Assembly: GCA_017562135.1 (NCBI GenBank)
Contig: QEYB01000556.1
Coordinates: forward strand, 310,001-374,000
Origin: Dipylidium caninum
Taxonomy: Eukaryota > Platyhelminthes > Cestoda > Cyclophyllidea > Dipylidiidae
Length of the DNA: 64,000 nt
Direction: 5' to 3'
The translations under genes and the position numbers were made by a program. How positions within the stretch are numbered: position 1 is the first letter of the stretch; each line of letters opens with the position of its first letter. Under the pieces are notes generated by a model. It worked only from the letters and a program-made list of their open reading frames with translations. It was not told the origin of the DNA and ran no database searches. Shown here piece after piece: positions 1 through 11,700 of this stretch.

Positions 1-1875
1 CCAGGCTATCTTGCAACCATTGGTTAACTCCTATACTGGATCACACAGTCCCTGTGCCGACTTGGGGAAGAGGAAGGATCCATAGATAGGGGAACAATTA
101 CCCCGTCGGGGAGTAATGAGACAAAGGTAAAAGTTGCAGACACAGTTGGGATGCACAAGATAGCGGCTGCGGTGGTTTTGCGCAAGCATTAGAAGGCTGA
201 TTTGGGTTTAGAACTAGCCCTCTGATGCGCAGTAAAGAGCTAAAGCTCAAAAATACGCCCGAAATATCAATGCGTTCCAATTAACGCATTTTCACACTCT
301 AAAATCCTGATTTGAATGGACCTGAATGTTACAAACCTTTTAAGAGCGTCGCGAAGCATCACGGATCGTTGCCATTGCCAAACCGGCGCCCCCAGACTTG
401 GCTCTAATCCCACTGCCGTGTTATCTCCATATCATAAAATGAATGTCAATCCAACCGACCCGATTGGGGTGACCTTTAATTAAAACTTCAAGCTTCTCAC
501 CTTTTTTCGTATTCGAGAAATGAACACGAGCTTCAGGGGTGTCACCTCGCCTCACGGGTCATTACAAGTCAATGCCTCTTTCATAAACCGGAAAAAGTTG
601 TCGAGTTCCTTTTGAGAATGCAATTTATTGTCTAGTGTTTCCGTGGACTGGAAGTATTCGGGTCCTGAAACAAGATAGCCTTACAGTGACCACGTTTATT
701 CCATTCCAGTACTTATCACTTCGCGGAGCTCTAAGCTAGCAGTGGCTCACTTTATGGACATTCATCAAGTCTAATGACGCAACAGCCACAGACTGAGGAA
801 TTAGCAACTCGGACTAGGGCTGTGTTAGCAAAATTTATTGCCGTCACTGATTAACACGAGTGAATAAATGTCCTATCGGTCTCGGCCTCACATACAGTAA
901 ATGACGCAGATCCTGCAAAAATTTGAATCAAACGCCACAGCGACGCAAGAAGCAGGCCGTGCAACGTCCATGCACATCATGAACACCTCCCCAATCCCAG
1001 AAAACGGTGATTCATTAACAGAGAATCGTAATTCATCGCGCCTTGTGAGTCCAAATAGCCACCAACCTGGCCGCACACCGCCACGTCACTCGGAAATGGC
1101 GCTCATGTTCAGATGGTTAACGTGTTGATCGCCCTCCATCTTGAAACAGGAGAGGCTGATCAACTGCAAATTACACTGCAAAGCGGCCTTGCACCCACTT
1201 ACCGTTCAGCATTAGCAGCCAATGCTAAAGACCGTAACAACAACCATGGCAAATATCTAATTTATTATTGCATGTGAACTTCCTGATAGTCTTCATCCAG
1301 TTAGTGTATACAACCACACGGGAAGACGAAACTATCGGACGGGGAGCTCAAAACAATCCCACAAGACCATGGATGTTGGATGCAGGAAGGTAACACCTAT
1401 TGCCTTCACGACCAAAACGCTAATCGAAGTGAGTACCCACTGAAAGTGGCAGCGGGTGACAAGCGCCAGCAGCGCCTCGATTCCTATCGGTGATTTCAGT
1501 GAAATCATTGTCCAAATCATCCTCACCCAACTTCTGCATCTAATGCCTCAGTAAAAAAATGAGGACGACTGCAGCAAATGCAACCGGGTACCAATTCGCC
1601 AGTCGGACGGAATTACCGTGATAACAGCCGTCAACATGAGACAATCAGATAGCGACTGCGAATCGAGTGCACACAACACCAAATAGCAGATAGGGTTTAG
1701 GGACTTGCTGACTAAAGAGAAAAGTATTTAGCACGGATCAAATCTAGTGCGGATTACAGATGAACAAACAAGGAACCCTTCCAAAGCTACTGGCATTTGA
1801 CCACTCGCTAAGTTCGTGTAATACGACACAGCAGCTACATGAATAAACGTCAAATGGAAATCAAATCCACATCAA

Positions 1876-1895
1876 ACCCTCCGCTACCCTCCGCT
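1876..1895. repeat. 10-bp tandem duplication
   Basis: The unit accctccgct is present twice in direct succession. It is a minor local duplication in non-coding sequence with no function proposed. Confidence 0.8.
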
Positions 1896-2396
1896 AGTCA
1901 ATTCCCTCATTCCATTAACCGATTTAAATGTACTCTAGCCTACCGAGATAGCTCCAAGATACTGAGCCACCACAGGTGACTGCCAAGGCATTCTCATTTG
2001 TACGCCGCCAAAGCGTCCTCTCCTAGTGCTCATTACAATTCTATTCCCAGTCCTCCAAGAGTCGACGAAAACGTTAGCACTAAGGCACCTTTTAAAAGCA
2101 AACATTTACTAAAGTAACAAAACGAACGGCGCTGAGACTAATCCGATTAATCACGAATAACATCCCCACGTTCAGATGATAGCTGGGTACCCGGGAAGGT
2201 TCACCGACCAATGCGGAAGAAAGCAACCACTTCCCCCTAGGTTGAAAAGAAAAACTACATTTTAAAAACGACACTGAGCAATCGAGGAACACTGCTGCAA
2301 AAAGAATATTGACTATCAAACCGCAATGATCCGGACTGACCCAAATTTCTACTCGCGGAAGAGTTCCACGTCAAAAAGGGAATACATTTCACTTTT

Positions 2397-2402
2397 TTTA
2401 TT
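2397..2402 (-). promoter_or_regulatory. Poly(A) signal candidate for ataxin-2
   Basis: TTTATT on the plus strand reads AATAAA on the minus strand, about 68 nt downstream of the predicted ataxin-2 stop codon (2470-2472). Position and sequence fit a polyadenylation signal. Confidence 0.45.
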
Positions 2403-2469
2403 TTTCCTACGAAATCACACGTCTGATAAAGTACAACGCCTCAAATACATGAGACAACACCTCCGGACT

Positions 2470-4613
2470 TCAACCCGTGCTACTGGGTTGCTGCGGCATG
2501 TAGAGCTGAACCGGATGAGACTGAGGATGAACGTTTTGAGGGATATTAAATGTGCTTTGAACGCCTTGAGGAGATACACCCATGGTCATGGCCTGGGCCA
2601 ACATCTGCTGAGGCGAGAGTTGGTAGGGGCCAGCAGCAAAAAAATAGGTGAGGTTGAGGTTGCTGTTGGACGGATTGTACAGTAGATTGCTGCTGGGCAG
2701 CCTGGAGCTGCAAAGGTTGTGGCGGAATGAGTGACTGCTGGCCTTGACTGTGTAGCTGAGAACCGATTGGAGGCTGATTGCCGACCCCAACTTGTTGTAT
2801 GGGAAACGAAATCAAACCGGGAGTTTGATAAACAGGCTGAGAATAATAACCAAGCGGACCCGAAGGGGTCTGAGACCCGATTATTTGGCCTGTTGAGTAC
2901 TGAGAGTAAGGAGCTACACCAGTCGGACCTTGAACGCTACCAAGCTGAGGATTGTAACCAGCATGAAACTGAGTTCCTTGTCCCTGAGAAGGGGACGTAA
3001 TAGCTTGCGAACCCGGCTGGATGTGGTTTACTTGTCCAGTAGGCGGCTGTGCAGAATGCTGAGTGCCGGATGACTGTTGCCCAGGCCCTTGAGGGGCCGA
3101 CACAGCACCCGCCAAAGTGTGCATCCCGGGATATGCAGATGGGTGAAAACCACTCGCTACAGTTGAAATGAGTGGAACGCCTATTGGATAAGAGGCCGCT
3201 TGAACAAAGGAAAATCCCTGAGGTGAAAATATCGAAAAGGGTAACTGCTGAGATACTGAATTAGCTTGGTCGACGGGGCGCTGTTTGGGGTAATTTCCAG
3301 CAGGGGCGCTCTGTCTTGGACCTCTTGGTCCTGCCGCTGATTGGCCTATACTTGATTGATTAGGCAATGATCCCGAAGCAGATAACTGTTGTGACACCAT
3401 GGCAAACTGTTGGGGAGAAAAGCCGATCTGAGAGTTACGCAGAGCCGCAAACTGAGGCGCCATTGTAGATGGTAATACGCACGAGACAGACGAAGGTAAA
3501 GTGAACGGGGCACTCGTAGCACCGCCATTGGGAAAAGGGTGTTGATTGGACACCGCAAATCCGGAAACCGATAGGGGCATCGACTGAGAGTATCCAATGG
3601 GATTGAAAGTGGGACCAGGAAGGCCTGCCGGCTCAAGCGGTATAATAAGGCCCGAAGGTTTAAACTCTGGTGCGTCCGGATCAAGGATACCTTTTTTCTT
3701 CTCTTCTTTTTTCCCTGTATTCTCTGCAGATTTTGGCGCATTTTTGTCGGGTGATGGGCCAATACTTGTAGGAACATCCGTGGGAGCAGGGGATACATGG
3801 GAAGCTGGTTTCGGAGAACCGTGTTCGAGAATGGCATCAGAGGAGGTCCTACTTGCTGATGAATCAGTGGGTGACTTGTTGTGGTCCGGAAAGGGCGTAG
3901 ATGAATTCGATTTATGAGACTTCGTTTCTGTATGTTTATGTGTATTAGAATGCTCTTGAGGAAGAGAAGTGCGATTGGTGCCACGTCCACCTCTCTTGCC
4001 ACTACGAGTAAAGGTATTCTTGAGTTCCCTGCCGCGCACACCATCTTGAAATACAGCGCTAAACCTTAGTTCTTCGTCCTCGACTTCATCATCACCTAAA
4101 CTTTCCCATGTTGAAGCAATGCATTTATTGCTTTCGATCTCTTTCGCAACCTTCGCATAGTATTCTTCTTTTGCCTTAAATTCTGGATCGGTTTTATCTA
4201 AAGGCACTCTGCAGCAATCGGAATTACACATCTACTTACGTGTACCCTTCCAAATTTTCACGGTACGACGAAGTGACATTGTACTTCTGCTTGTTAACTT
4301 CAAACATAGCTTCCGGCGAAAAGTGTTCATCTGACGTGAGAGAAAACGCCTCCGCATAATCGTTAGATGTGAAATAATGCTGTAGGCAATTTTCTGGGTC
4401 ATCAAGTTGAGGAGGCACTTCATTAACCGCAGGTTCGTCTAGGATAATATATGCGGAAATTAACCTACCCTTCTGAACCTCAACCGTTTTAACGTTGCGA
4501 ACGATAATTTTCTCGATATCAGATAACGGTATAACTTTATCGTTTTCCAAACTAAAAGGACCATCATCCGACCCCTTGGAAGTAGAGCGCACAAACGTCA
4601 TACCAAAACCACC
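2470..4613 (-). CDS. ATXN2: Ataxin-2 homologue, C-terminal part (LsmAD, PAM2, Q/P-rich tail)
   Basis: RNA-binding regulator of mRNA stability and translation that works with poly(A)-binding protein in the cytoplasm. The first visible exon (4613-4240, phase 0 at its start) carries the end of the Lsm domain (IPLSDIEKIIVRNV) and the LsmAD start (HFSPEAMFEVNKQKYNVTS). A 31-nt intron (4239-4209) joins YT to VPLDKTDPEFKAKEE, and the LsmAD continues through AKEIESNK. A PAM2 motif, ILDPDAPEFKPSG, lies near 3655-3697; it is the expected PABP-binding site. The rest is a long G/S/P/Q-rich tail. Near the end the frame changes: the sequence ending MPQQPSSTG at 2470 is in another frame, explained by a 73-nt intron (2680-2608) or by an indel in the A7 run at 2638-2644. 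The first half of the Lsm domain was not found; a candidate first exon is listed at 5565-5698. Family certain, exon ends partly inferred. Confidence 0.88.
2608..2680 (-). other. Predicted 73-nt intron in ataxin-2 (or indel site)
   Basis: On the minus strand the segment begins GTACAA after an ACT codon and ends CTCGCCTCAG before a CAG codon. It has a pyrimidine-rich 3' end. Its length is 1 mod 3, so removing it moves the frame from the one used in the long upstream ORF to the one ending at 2470. The A7 homopolymer at 2638-2644 lies inside it, so a one-base assembly error is the competing explanation. Confidence 0.5.
4209..4239 (-). other. 31-nt intron in ataxin-2
   Basis: On the minus strand: exon ending TAC AC, then GTAAGT, then TTGCTGCAG, then exon A GTG CCT. 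Splicing restores YTVPLDK, a motif conserved in the LsmAD region of ataxin-2 proteins, across two different frames. Confidence 0.9.
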
Positions 4614-5746
4614 CTATAAAGTTTGTGTAAAAAATATATACTACGCACGTCTGGCGCAACGGCTTTGATGACTCCAATTGACTTATGAGTGTGTGTAGAC
4701 ACCTCACCGACGCTTCCCTACAGGTAAGACTTTGTGCAAGTTATATTTACCATAAAACAGCGAACGAGTTGATAGGCCAGATAAGGACTTGAAAAGAACC
4801 CCACTTCGCTAGATGAGCCCTACAGAACCTGGTTTAAAAAAGCACGGCGCTTACCGGAGCGGCAGACGCTTTGGAGAGGTGGGCGGACGGCTTTTTACGA
4901 GGTCTAAGAAATGTCGATTAACAAAAGTATCACCTTTGGGATGTTTTAACAATGCGTTTATTGACACCAGACATAATGTTGTTGTTCAGCAATAAAGCCA
5001 AAGGTACAACACATAAATGGGCAACGGCGAAATTCCTTCGGATATGCAGGCGGATGTGAAATTAAAACAAATCGAGTACACCGTGATACCGTATCATATC
5101 ACTTGTGCTCCGACGAGAGTATTTACTAACGCACAAAGGGAACATCGCGTTAAAAACTGAAGTCACAGAATGAGCACTGGTTGCACGACAGAATACTCGT
5201 CACCGCGACTGTTAAAGCAGGCACCCACAAATGCAACTTTCTTTGATCCCTGCGGTAAGAATTGACATCTAAAATCCATTTTCATCACATCCGACAGCTG
5301 CACGCATAAATTTTTACCGGAGTAAATTGCTGGAGTCGATCTAGCGCGCCAATAAATCGGTCTGTTTAACTCTCTTAGTGTCGCATAATCTTGTAGTTTG
5401 GGTTGCTTCCTCTGATTATTTATTTATGTTGCTCAACTAATGCATTGACAACCTTCCCTATCCTTCCTGAAGTCTCTAAGCGCTTCAAGTTATTCAGTTC
5501 CTAAACTTTGCATAGAGGAGGCAGACGTTGACTATACCAATTTAAGAAATGTTAAAATTTCAACTAATTAAATGGACATTCTGCTTTATATAACCATCGC
5601 ATAACCTTGAAACGCCTTTGGATGGACAACACTTGGTGTGCGGGCTCAAGCGACTGTGACGGCGGAAGGTTTTGATTCAGAGAGCGCTGATTTGACATTA
5701 GGTTTGGCGCTTGAAAATAACTTTGTTGTCTTCACTTACTTAAATA
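4614..5746. promoter_or_regulatory. Divergent promoter region between ataxin-2 and RABGGTA
   Basis: This 1.1-kb gap separates the first supported ataxin-2 exon (minus) from the RABGGTA start (plus). It must hold the missing 5' exons of ataxin-2 unless the gene is truncated, and both promoters. I could not identify the first half of the Lsm domain in it. A minus-strand frame of roughly 60 codons without an ATG (about 5158-5335, ending at a TGA) is present but not recognised. Confidence 0.4.
5565..5698 (-). CDS. Candidate first exon of ataxin-2 (speculative)
   Basis: A minus-strand ATG at 5698-5696 opens a short polar frame beginning MSNQRSLNQNLPPSQSLEP. It runs about 44 codons to a stop, with a GT (gttatg) after about 31 codons that could serve as a weak donor. 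Composition resembles the low-complexity N-terminus of ataxin-2 proteins. No link to the Lsm exons was found, and the ATG is only 48 bp from the oppositely oriented RABGGTA start, so this may be chance. Confidence 0.2.
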
Positions 5747-7585
5747 ATGCATGGTCAAGTTAAAGTTCGCAGGTCCCCTGAACAGGATGCGCAATTTCGA
5801 GCAGCTCATGACGAAGCACGGAAGCGTTTCTCCTTAGTGGTCGAAGAAGTCCTTATGAAACGTCGTGCGGGTGTTTTCGATACCTACATATTAGAAAAGC
5901 TCGGCAGTCTTTTAGAACAATCGCCAGATATGTTCACCATGTGGAACTATCGTCGCGAAATATTGCTCAATCCTTCCAATTCTGACTGTTCCACTGAAGT
6001 AAGATCTAAGATGTTTGACAACGAGCTTACTTTAACAACAAGATGTCTCCTAAAGAATCCGAAGTCCTACGCGACTTGGCATCACCGGTGTTGGGTAATG
6101 TCGCACCACCCATGTCCTGACTGGGAGAACGAATTGGATCACTGTAACAAAGCCCTTAAGCCTGACGGACGAAACTTTCATTGCTGGGATTATCGAAGAT
6201 TCGTTGTTGCAAATTCTCGAACTCCCCATACCGGTGAACTCGATTTTACCTGTATGACACTAGAAGAAAATTTCAGCAATTATTCTGCATGGCATTATAG
6301 AAGTGGGTTGATCGGTGCTGATGATGAAATCTGCACTGTTGCGACTCCAGTTAGTCCGCCTCCCTCTTTCGAGGTCAGTCGCAAGAACGAAACTTCAAAT
6401 TCCTCATGGGACGACTTTGATCTGGTTCACAATGCCGTTTTCACTGATCCAAAAGATCAAGGCCCCTGGTTTTATTACTGGTGGTTACTCGGGCGTGGTG
6501 TGAAAAATTGTTATCTTCGTGAACTTTATCTTTCGAGAAGTCTTCAACGTGCCGTTCTGGTTTTTACAGCTCCAAAGCTCAAGAGTGCAATCAGTCACTT
6601 ACGCGTTGACGTGGCCATTTCGAATCCGTCTAATAATATGCTTAACACCTACACTCCAGCCGATCTTGGTGGATGGAAGAGCGCTTTGAATGATAACGTT
6701 TCTGCTGTCTGGTGGTTCGAACTTCCTAAGGCTCTCATTGATGGATGTGTGGTGTCAGTAACTGTTCATTCAGAAAAAAAGGATAAGACGATTGCTCCAT
6801 CCTCCAATGTTGAGAGTTTCAAAACATGGCTTTTTTGTCAAATGGAAGCAGATCAGAAGGAATCATTGACGAGAGTTGCTCTCGATCCTCGGCGTCTCCT
6901 TAACTTTATGATCTCTCCTATTCATGAACCATCTAGTTTGATGGGTGAGCTTGATACCGTTCGTGAGCTTGTTACATTAGAACCCCATAATAAGTGGGCT
7001 TTATTAACCCTTGTTAGTTTGCTTCGATATACACGTCCTCCCAATTGTATCAGCGAAATTGAAAGTGCCGTCCAGACCCTGCAGGCTGTTGATGGTCATA
7101 GGAGACGTTATTATGCCGATATGGCTAGTGCGCATACTACCGAAGATGCCCTTGTTGCATCCTACGCCGTTAATTCACGCGCCCTGAATCTTTCAGCAAT
7201 GGGATTGACGCGTATTTGTTGTCTTGATTGGTGCAGTCTTATGACGGAAATTAATTTCTCGCAAAACAATTTGGATATGCTACCCGGAACATGTGCTTAC
7301 CTTGTGTGTCTCAAGGACCTGAATTTAGATGACAATCACATTTCTTCACTGAGGCCGATCGCTGGTCTACCTCAACTGAAACGTCTCTCAGTGTGTCGTA
7401 ATCGTATCATTCATTTCGAAGGACTCGAGCCTATTCTTTCTTGCCCCAATCTTCGTGACCTCGACATTACGGGAAATGAGGTTGCTGAGCTACCTAATTT
7501 TACAGTCCTTCTGGCTGATCATCCCGACTCAAAGGGAAGTCACAACTCCTTGAATGTCGTGTACAATAAACCGGTCGAGACATAG
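5747..7585 (+). CDS. RABGGTA: Rab geranylgeranyltransferase subunit alpha, intronless
   Basis: Alpha subunit of the heterodimer that, with the Rab escort protein, attaches geranylgeranyl groups to C-terminal cysteines of Rab GTPases. The 612-residue ORF starts MHGQVKVRRSPEQ, like vertebrate RABGGTA, including His2. Prenyltransferase alpha (PPTA) repeats follow: MWNYRREIL, TWHHRCWVM, CWDYRRFVV, AWHYRSGL and FYYWWLLGR, within about residues 60-250. An Ig-like insert fits about 255-360. Leucine-rich repeats occupy about 500-595 (INFSQNNLDMLP, LNLDDNHISSL, LDITGNEVAEL). Mammalian forms are about 567 residues. No intron interrupts the frame, unlike every other gene here with a known structure. Start chosen because MHG matches the family. 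Confidence 0.96.
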   Translation: MHGQVKVRRSPEQDAQFRAAHDEARKRFSLVVEEVLMKRRAGVFDTYILEKLGSLLEQSPDMFTMWNYRREILLNPSNSDCSTEVRSKMFDNELTLTTRCLLKNPKSYATWHHRCWVMSHHPCPDWENELDHCNKALKPDGRNFHCWDYRRFVVANSRTPHTGELDFTCMTLEENFSNYSAWHYRSGLIGADDEICTVATPVSPPPSFEVSRKNETSNSSWDDFDLVHNAVFTDPKDQGPWFYYWWLLGRGVKNCYLRELYLSRSLQRAVLVFTAPKLKSAISHLRVDVAISNPSNNMLNTYTPADLGGWKSALNDNVSAVWWFELPKALIDGCVVSVTVHSEKKDKTIAPSSNVESFKTWLFCQMEADQKESLTRVALDPRRLLNFMISPIHEPSSLMGELDTVRELVTLEPHNKWALLTLVSLLRYTRPPNCISEIESAVQTLQAVDGHRRRYYADMASAHTTEDALVASYAVNSRALNLSAMGLTRICCLDWCSLMTEINFSQNNLDMLPGTCAYLVCLKDLNLDDNHISSLRPIAGLPQLKRLSVCRNRIIHFEGLEPILSCPNLRDLDITGNEVAELPNFTVLLADHPDSKGSHNSLNVVYNKPVET

Positions 7586-8738
7586 CTATTGCTGTCCCAA
7601 ACATATCATTTTGTATTTACGTTGTAATATTTACACAGCTTTACACCTGCTTATTTGTGGCTCTTCGTCGATGTTTATGGATGTTGAGATCTACACAGTG
7701 ATTCCCATCATTCAACTTGACATATTCACTTCTGCTTCTTACTTTATCGTTACGTAACATTCCTCTGCTATTGCTTTACATTTTGTCGCACAACCACGGC
7801 ATTTATTTCTATATTAAATGATTTAATTATTGACTTCTTGTTCGTGATTGCCTGTGCCGACCTTGATTAACCTAAATGGATTGTAACAATCGAGCACTTC
7901 TTGTTCTCTACGCGACTGACGTTAGTAGCAACACTAATATGGAGACATTTTGAAACAAGAATCCAACGAAGTTGACGCTGAATTGTACGGAGCTACTTTT
8001 TATCTTAATGCCGCAAATTTAAGTAGCGTGTGTTTGCACAACTCAATTAGTTGCTCTAATTTCGTTTAAGTATTTAAAATCTATTCTTATTTCTAACGTA
8101 TTATACAGTAAAATATTTGGTAAGCCCTGTGTAACGCAATGCCGTCTCATGACTGTACAAAAAACTTAAAGTTCGTCGTGTTCGTTGTTTGATGTAATTA
8201 AGGTTGGGAGTTTTCGGATTCCTGGTTTGTCTTTCACACTCAGGTTAATCGGGATCATGGCTTATACTGATGGAATGTCATGACCAGGCTTCTGTGCTCT
8301 TATTTCCAACAAGCCACTGGTTTTGTAGGAAGCTGGAGCTTTTCAACTACTTTTTGTTCACTTTGTTCTAATTTCATTTTCGACTTAAAACAGTTGCTAG
8401 TGTCCAGTCTTTCCATAACACAAGTTTTCAATAAGTATGTTACCTATTTTTTCCATCTCTTCGTGCCTTGTTTATTTGGCAGTTCTAGAGAAGCTCGTGT
8501 CAGTAGAATGCGCTGGTTAATGTAGATGCTCAGTCAAGGGCAAAAAATTTTGTGCCCGTATAACGGGCTTCAGCTTTAATCTAAGCTCGCCGAACCCAGT
8601 TTAAGTAACTCCGCAATGTATCGTCATTGCTAAAAGCAATGGTGTGTAAGTCGGTTGTATTGCAAATTGTTAATTTTTATTTCAGATCAGGAACAAGTTT
8701 GGTAGGCGAATTTCTTGAGCTCAGACTCGTCTAAAAGC
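7586..8738. other. RABGGTA 3' side and POLK 5' side
   Basis: No coding region supported. An ATTAAA at 7813-7818 is a possible variant poly(A) signal for RABGGTA. A pyrimidine-rich acceptor (TTATTTCAG ending at 8685) precedes the POLK start, suggesting an intron in the POLK 5' UTR. An in-frame stop lies between that acceptor and the ATG at 8739. Confidence 0.4.
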
Positions 8739-11700
8739 ATGAAGGGAATCAATCTGCATAAGGCCGGAATGGAGGGCCTCGATGCCGGGACGATTGACAA
8801 AATTATCGAGGAGAATTCCAAGGGTAGTGATTTTTAAAGTATAGGCCTGTTGGGTTTTATTTGTATTACTTTGTGAAATTGTTCTCTTCTAATATGGTGA
8901 AATTCCCTGAATACTCATCTTCGCGCAGCGATCTGTTGCATGCCTAAGTTCACCATTAATGTGTGCTTCTGACGTCTTAGTACATTTACAATAACTTAAA
9001 CTGTGTACCGTCTTTGTTAGTCAGTGAGGTTTTACGCCAAGTCGGTATGCTTTGTGAATCTTAGAAGATTCCAATGCAAACCATCGGGCTGTAAAACATT
9101 TGTCATGTATCTGTCGTAAATAACGTGTTTATTAACACGATAAAAGTTGTCCTTTTTCACTGTTTATGAGGTGAATAGATTCTGAAACGCAAACTAATCC
9201 GCTGAAATTTCGTCCAGGATCCAAATTTTATGAAAATGAAATGAGACATGGCGCAATTCTAAAAAGGCAAGTAGAAGAAAAGCTAGCTAAACTCCGGTGC
9301 CTAACTCACTCGGAAATAGACGTCGGTGAAAAGGAGGTAGGTCTTGTTCACTTCATTTCATTAGTACCAGCTTAGCTTTCATATATGTGGTTAATAGGTT
9401 CTTTGCGGAATATAATTTGTGGACGCAAGGCTAAACCTATTTTGTTTTCTTCTAAATCGCACTTCAAGGTCCAACCCAACCCAAATATGTCTCAATTTTC
9501 GAATTGCGACTTTATTAGACAGATTAATGAGAGATGTGTTGTTTTCCCTTTGGCATACAGACAAGGTCTTTGTTGTAGTCTTTTCAAAAACTGAAGGGCA
9601 TATTTATTTGTGCTTATGTCTAGCCATCAAAATGTTCTTCTCGAAATACTGTATTCAAATTCGGTTTACTTTCTGGTTTTGCGAATACTGCACACGTTAC
9701 TATTGTTATTAGCGAATACCACGAGCCTCGATTTTCAACATTTAACACACTTTTTAACTTGTGATGCAGGATGCGAATGACCTTGTTTTACCCGTATTTC
9801 CCTTTACTCACTTGAGCTACTTTCTCGGGCCATTAAATCTTGTAATAACTGTAAATCGTTTAGAGATTCTTGAAAATGCCTGTAAGGGGTCTGAAGGGCC
9901 TGAAAGAGACGCCCCTCACTATTACGAGTTTCAATTTAGTAGTGCATTTAATAACCCCGATTGGAAAGAAATAAAGGTTACTGACTTTAACTTCAGGCAG
10001 ACAAACTGTTGAGGAGCTATTCGGCCGAAAGACGATTCGACAAGTGTATTGTTCATATCGACATGGATGCTTTCTACGCCGCGGTGGAAATGCGGGATAA
10101 TCCATCACTTCGTCTCAAGCCACTGGCTGTCGGTAGTCAGAGCATGCTGGTTAAGTTCCTTCATTGACATGACGATTTCACTTTACAGTTCAATGTGGAT
10201 TAACTTCTGTCTAAGTGGCTGTATGCTTCTAAAGGCCACTTTTTATCGCATTAATCGAAATGCATTCCCCTTTAATTACATGAAAGTGGCAACTTCTTTG
10301 AGTGCAATTGTATTAATCTGAATTATTTCATAAATGTCCGTTGAAAGGAAGTCGTGGCTCTTTAAATCTCTGAGCACGTGGCAAATAGTAATTGGGTATT
10401 CTTCTGAAATTTCCTTCCACGAGATCACGTTTTTGGCCAACCATCATTCCTGTGAGCTCATGTTTTCACCAGTTTTCACTGGTTGCGCACAGAACTGCCG
10501 TAGAATTTCATTGGGCAAAAAATATCAGCATTAGTTAAGATTCAATGTAAATATCGAATAGATTTATGTCTAATTAATCCCTCCTAACGCATTAGTACAC
10601 GATTCCATAATCTTTCCACTTTGAATAATTAGCGTTCCCGTTTTGCCTTATTGAGCGTCCTGGGAAATCTAGACGTCATTTCTCCTTGTGGTGTATAAGA
10701 TGGATCATTGGCTACCGGTCATTGGGATATTCCCTGAATATAAGATCTGATGGGGGGAAATGAACTTTTCATGCTGCTACCAACCGCATTTAAATGTTGA
10801 TAGACAACTTCATATAGAGCCGGGAAGTCGAGAACACATGTTTGATTTTTTTAAAAACTCAATTTTGTAGTCGACGAGCAACTACTTGGCGCGTCGGTTT
10901 GGAGTGCGGGCCGCCATGCCGGGTTTCCTGGGGATGAAACTCTGTCCTCAATTGACTATCGTGCCGCCGGACTTTGTCAAGTACACGGAGGTCAGCCGTG
11001 CTGTCCGTGCCGTCCTGACTGAGTACTGCGACGACGGGCTTGCGGGTCTCGTCGTAATGAGTCTGGACGAGGTCTATCTAAATATCACCCAACACTTAAG
11101 GGAACGCGCTGAATGGCCACCAGAACGGCGCACTCATTGGCCGCGTTTGGCGCCCAAGACTCCCATGCTTGTTTGTCGGTACTATTCTCCCCTGCTAATT
11201 GTCCCACTCCTCCGAATTGCCTTGGGCAGCTACTACTTTTCAATAGAGCACTTTTATACCTCTTTCACGTTGACTCGGTTATTAAAATACCTTTTTAGCT
11301 ATTATGACAACTTTGGCACTCCTCAACTGTTTTGCATCAAGAGACTTCAGCTCATAGGTTGGGAGATGTTGTCTCAAAATATTGTTTCCAAATGACTTCA
11401 GTAAGTATTTACTGCACTCCTGATAATGCACGTCACTTAAAATATCGGCGCTGTATTGTTATTCAGTGAACAGTTGAACACAACAATCACAGTGAAATCA
11501 TATTAAGTCCAAAATTTTTTTTCTAATTTCATATAGCATTTAATTATGGGACACTGAGACATTTCTTTGCTCGTTTAAAAATTTCGTAATTTGACCATGC
11601 CTTTCAGACTTGCGTATCATTTTCATAAAGGTGTTCTAAGAATAAAACAAAATCCAACCTGAGTGATTTGGTGGTAACTTTATCGCCTTCGAAGTCCCCT

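Larger units (their letters stand above)
1..2469. other. Intergenic stretch, no gene found
   Basis: All open frames here are short (at most about 75 codons apart from those entering the ataxin-2 gene) and I recognise none of them. There is no run of GT/AG-bounded coding sequence. The only local structure noted is a 10-bp tandem duplication at 1876-1895. The right end holds the presumed 3' UTR of the minus-strand ataxin-2 gene. Confidence 0.5.

Noticed and set aside
3346..4044. 232-codon minus ORF overlapping ataxin-2
   Set aside because: It is an out-of-frame reading of the ataxin-2 exon. The other frame carries LsmAD and PAM2 motifs and this one carries none.
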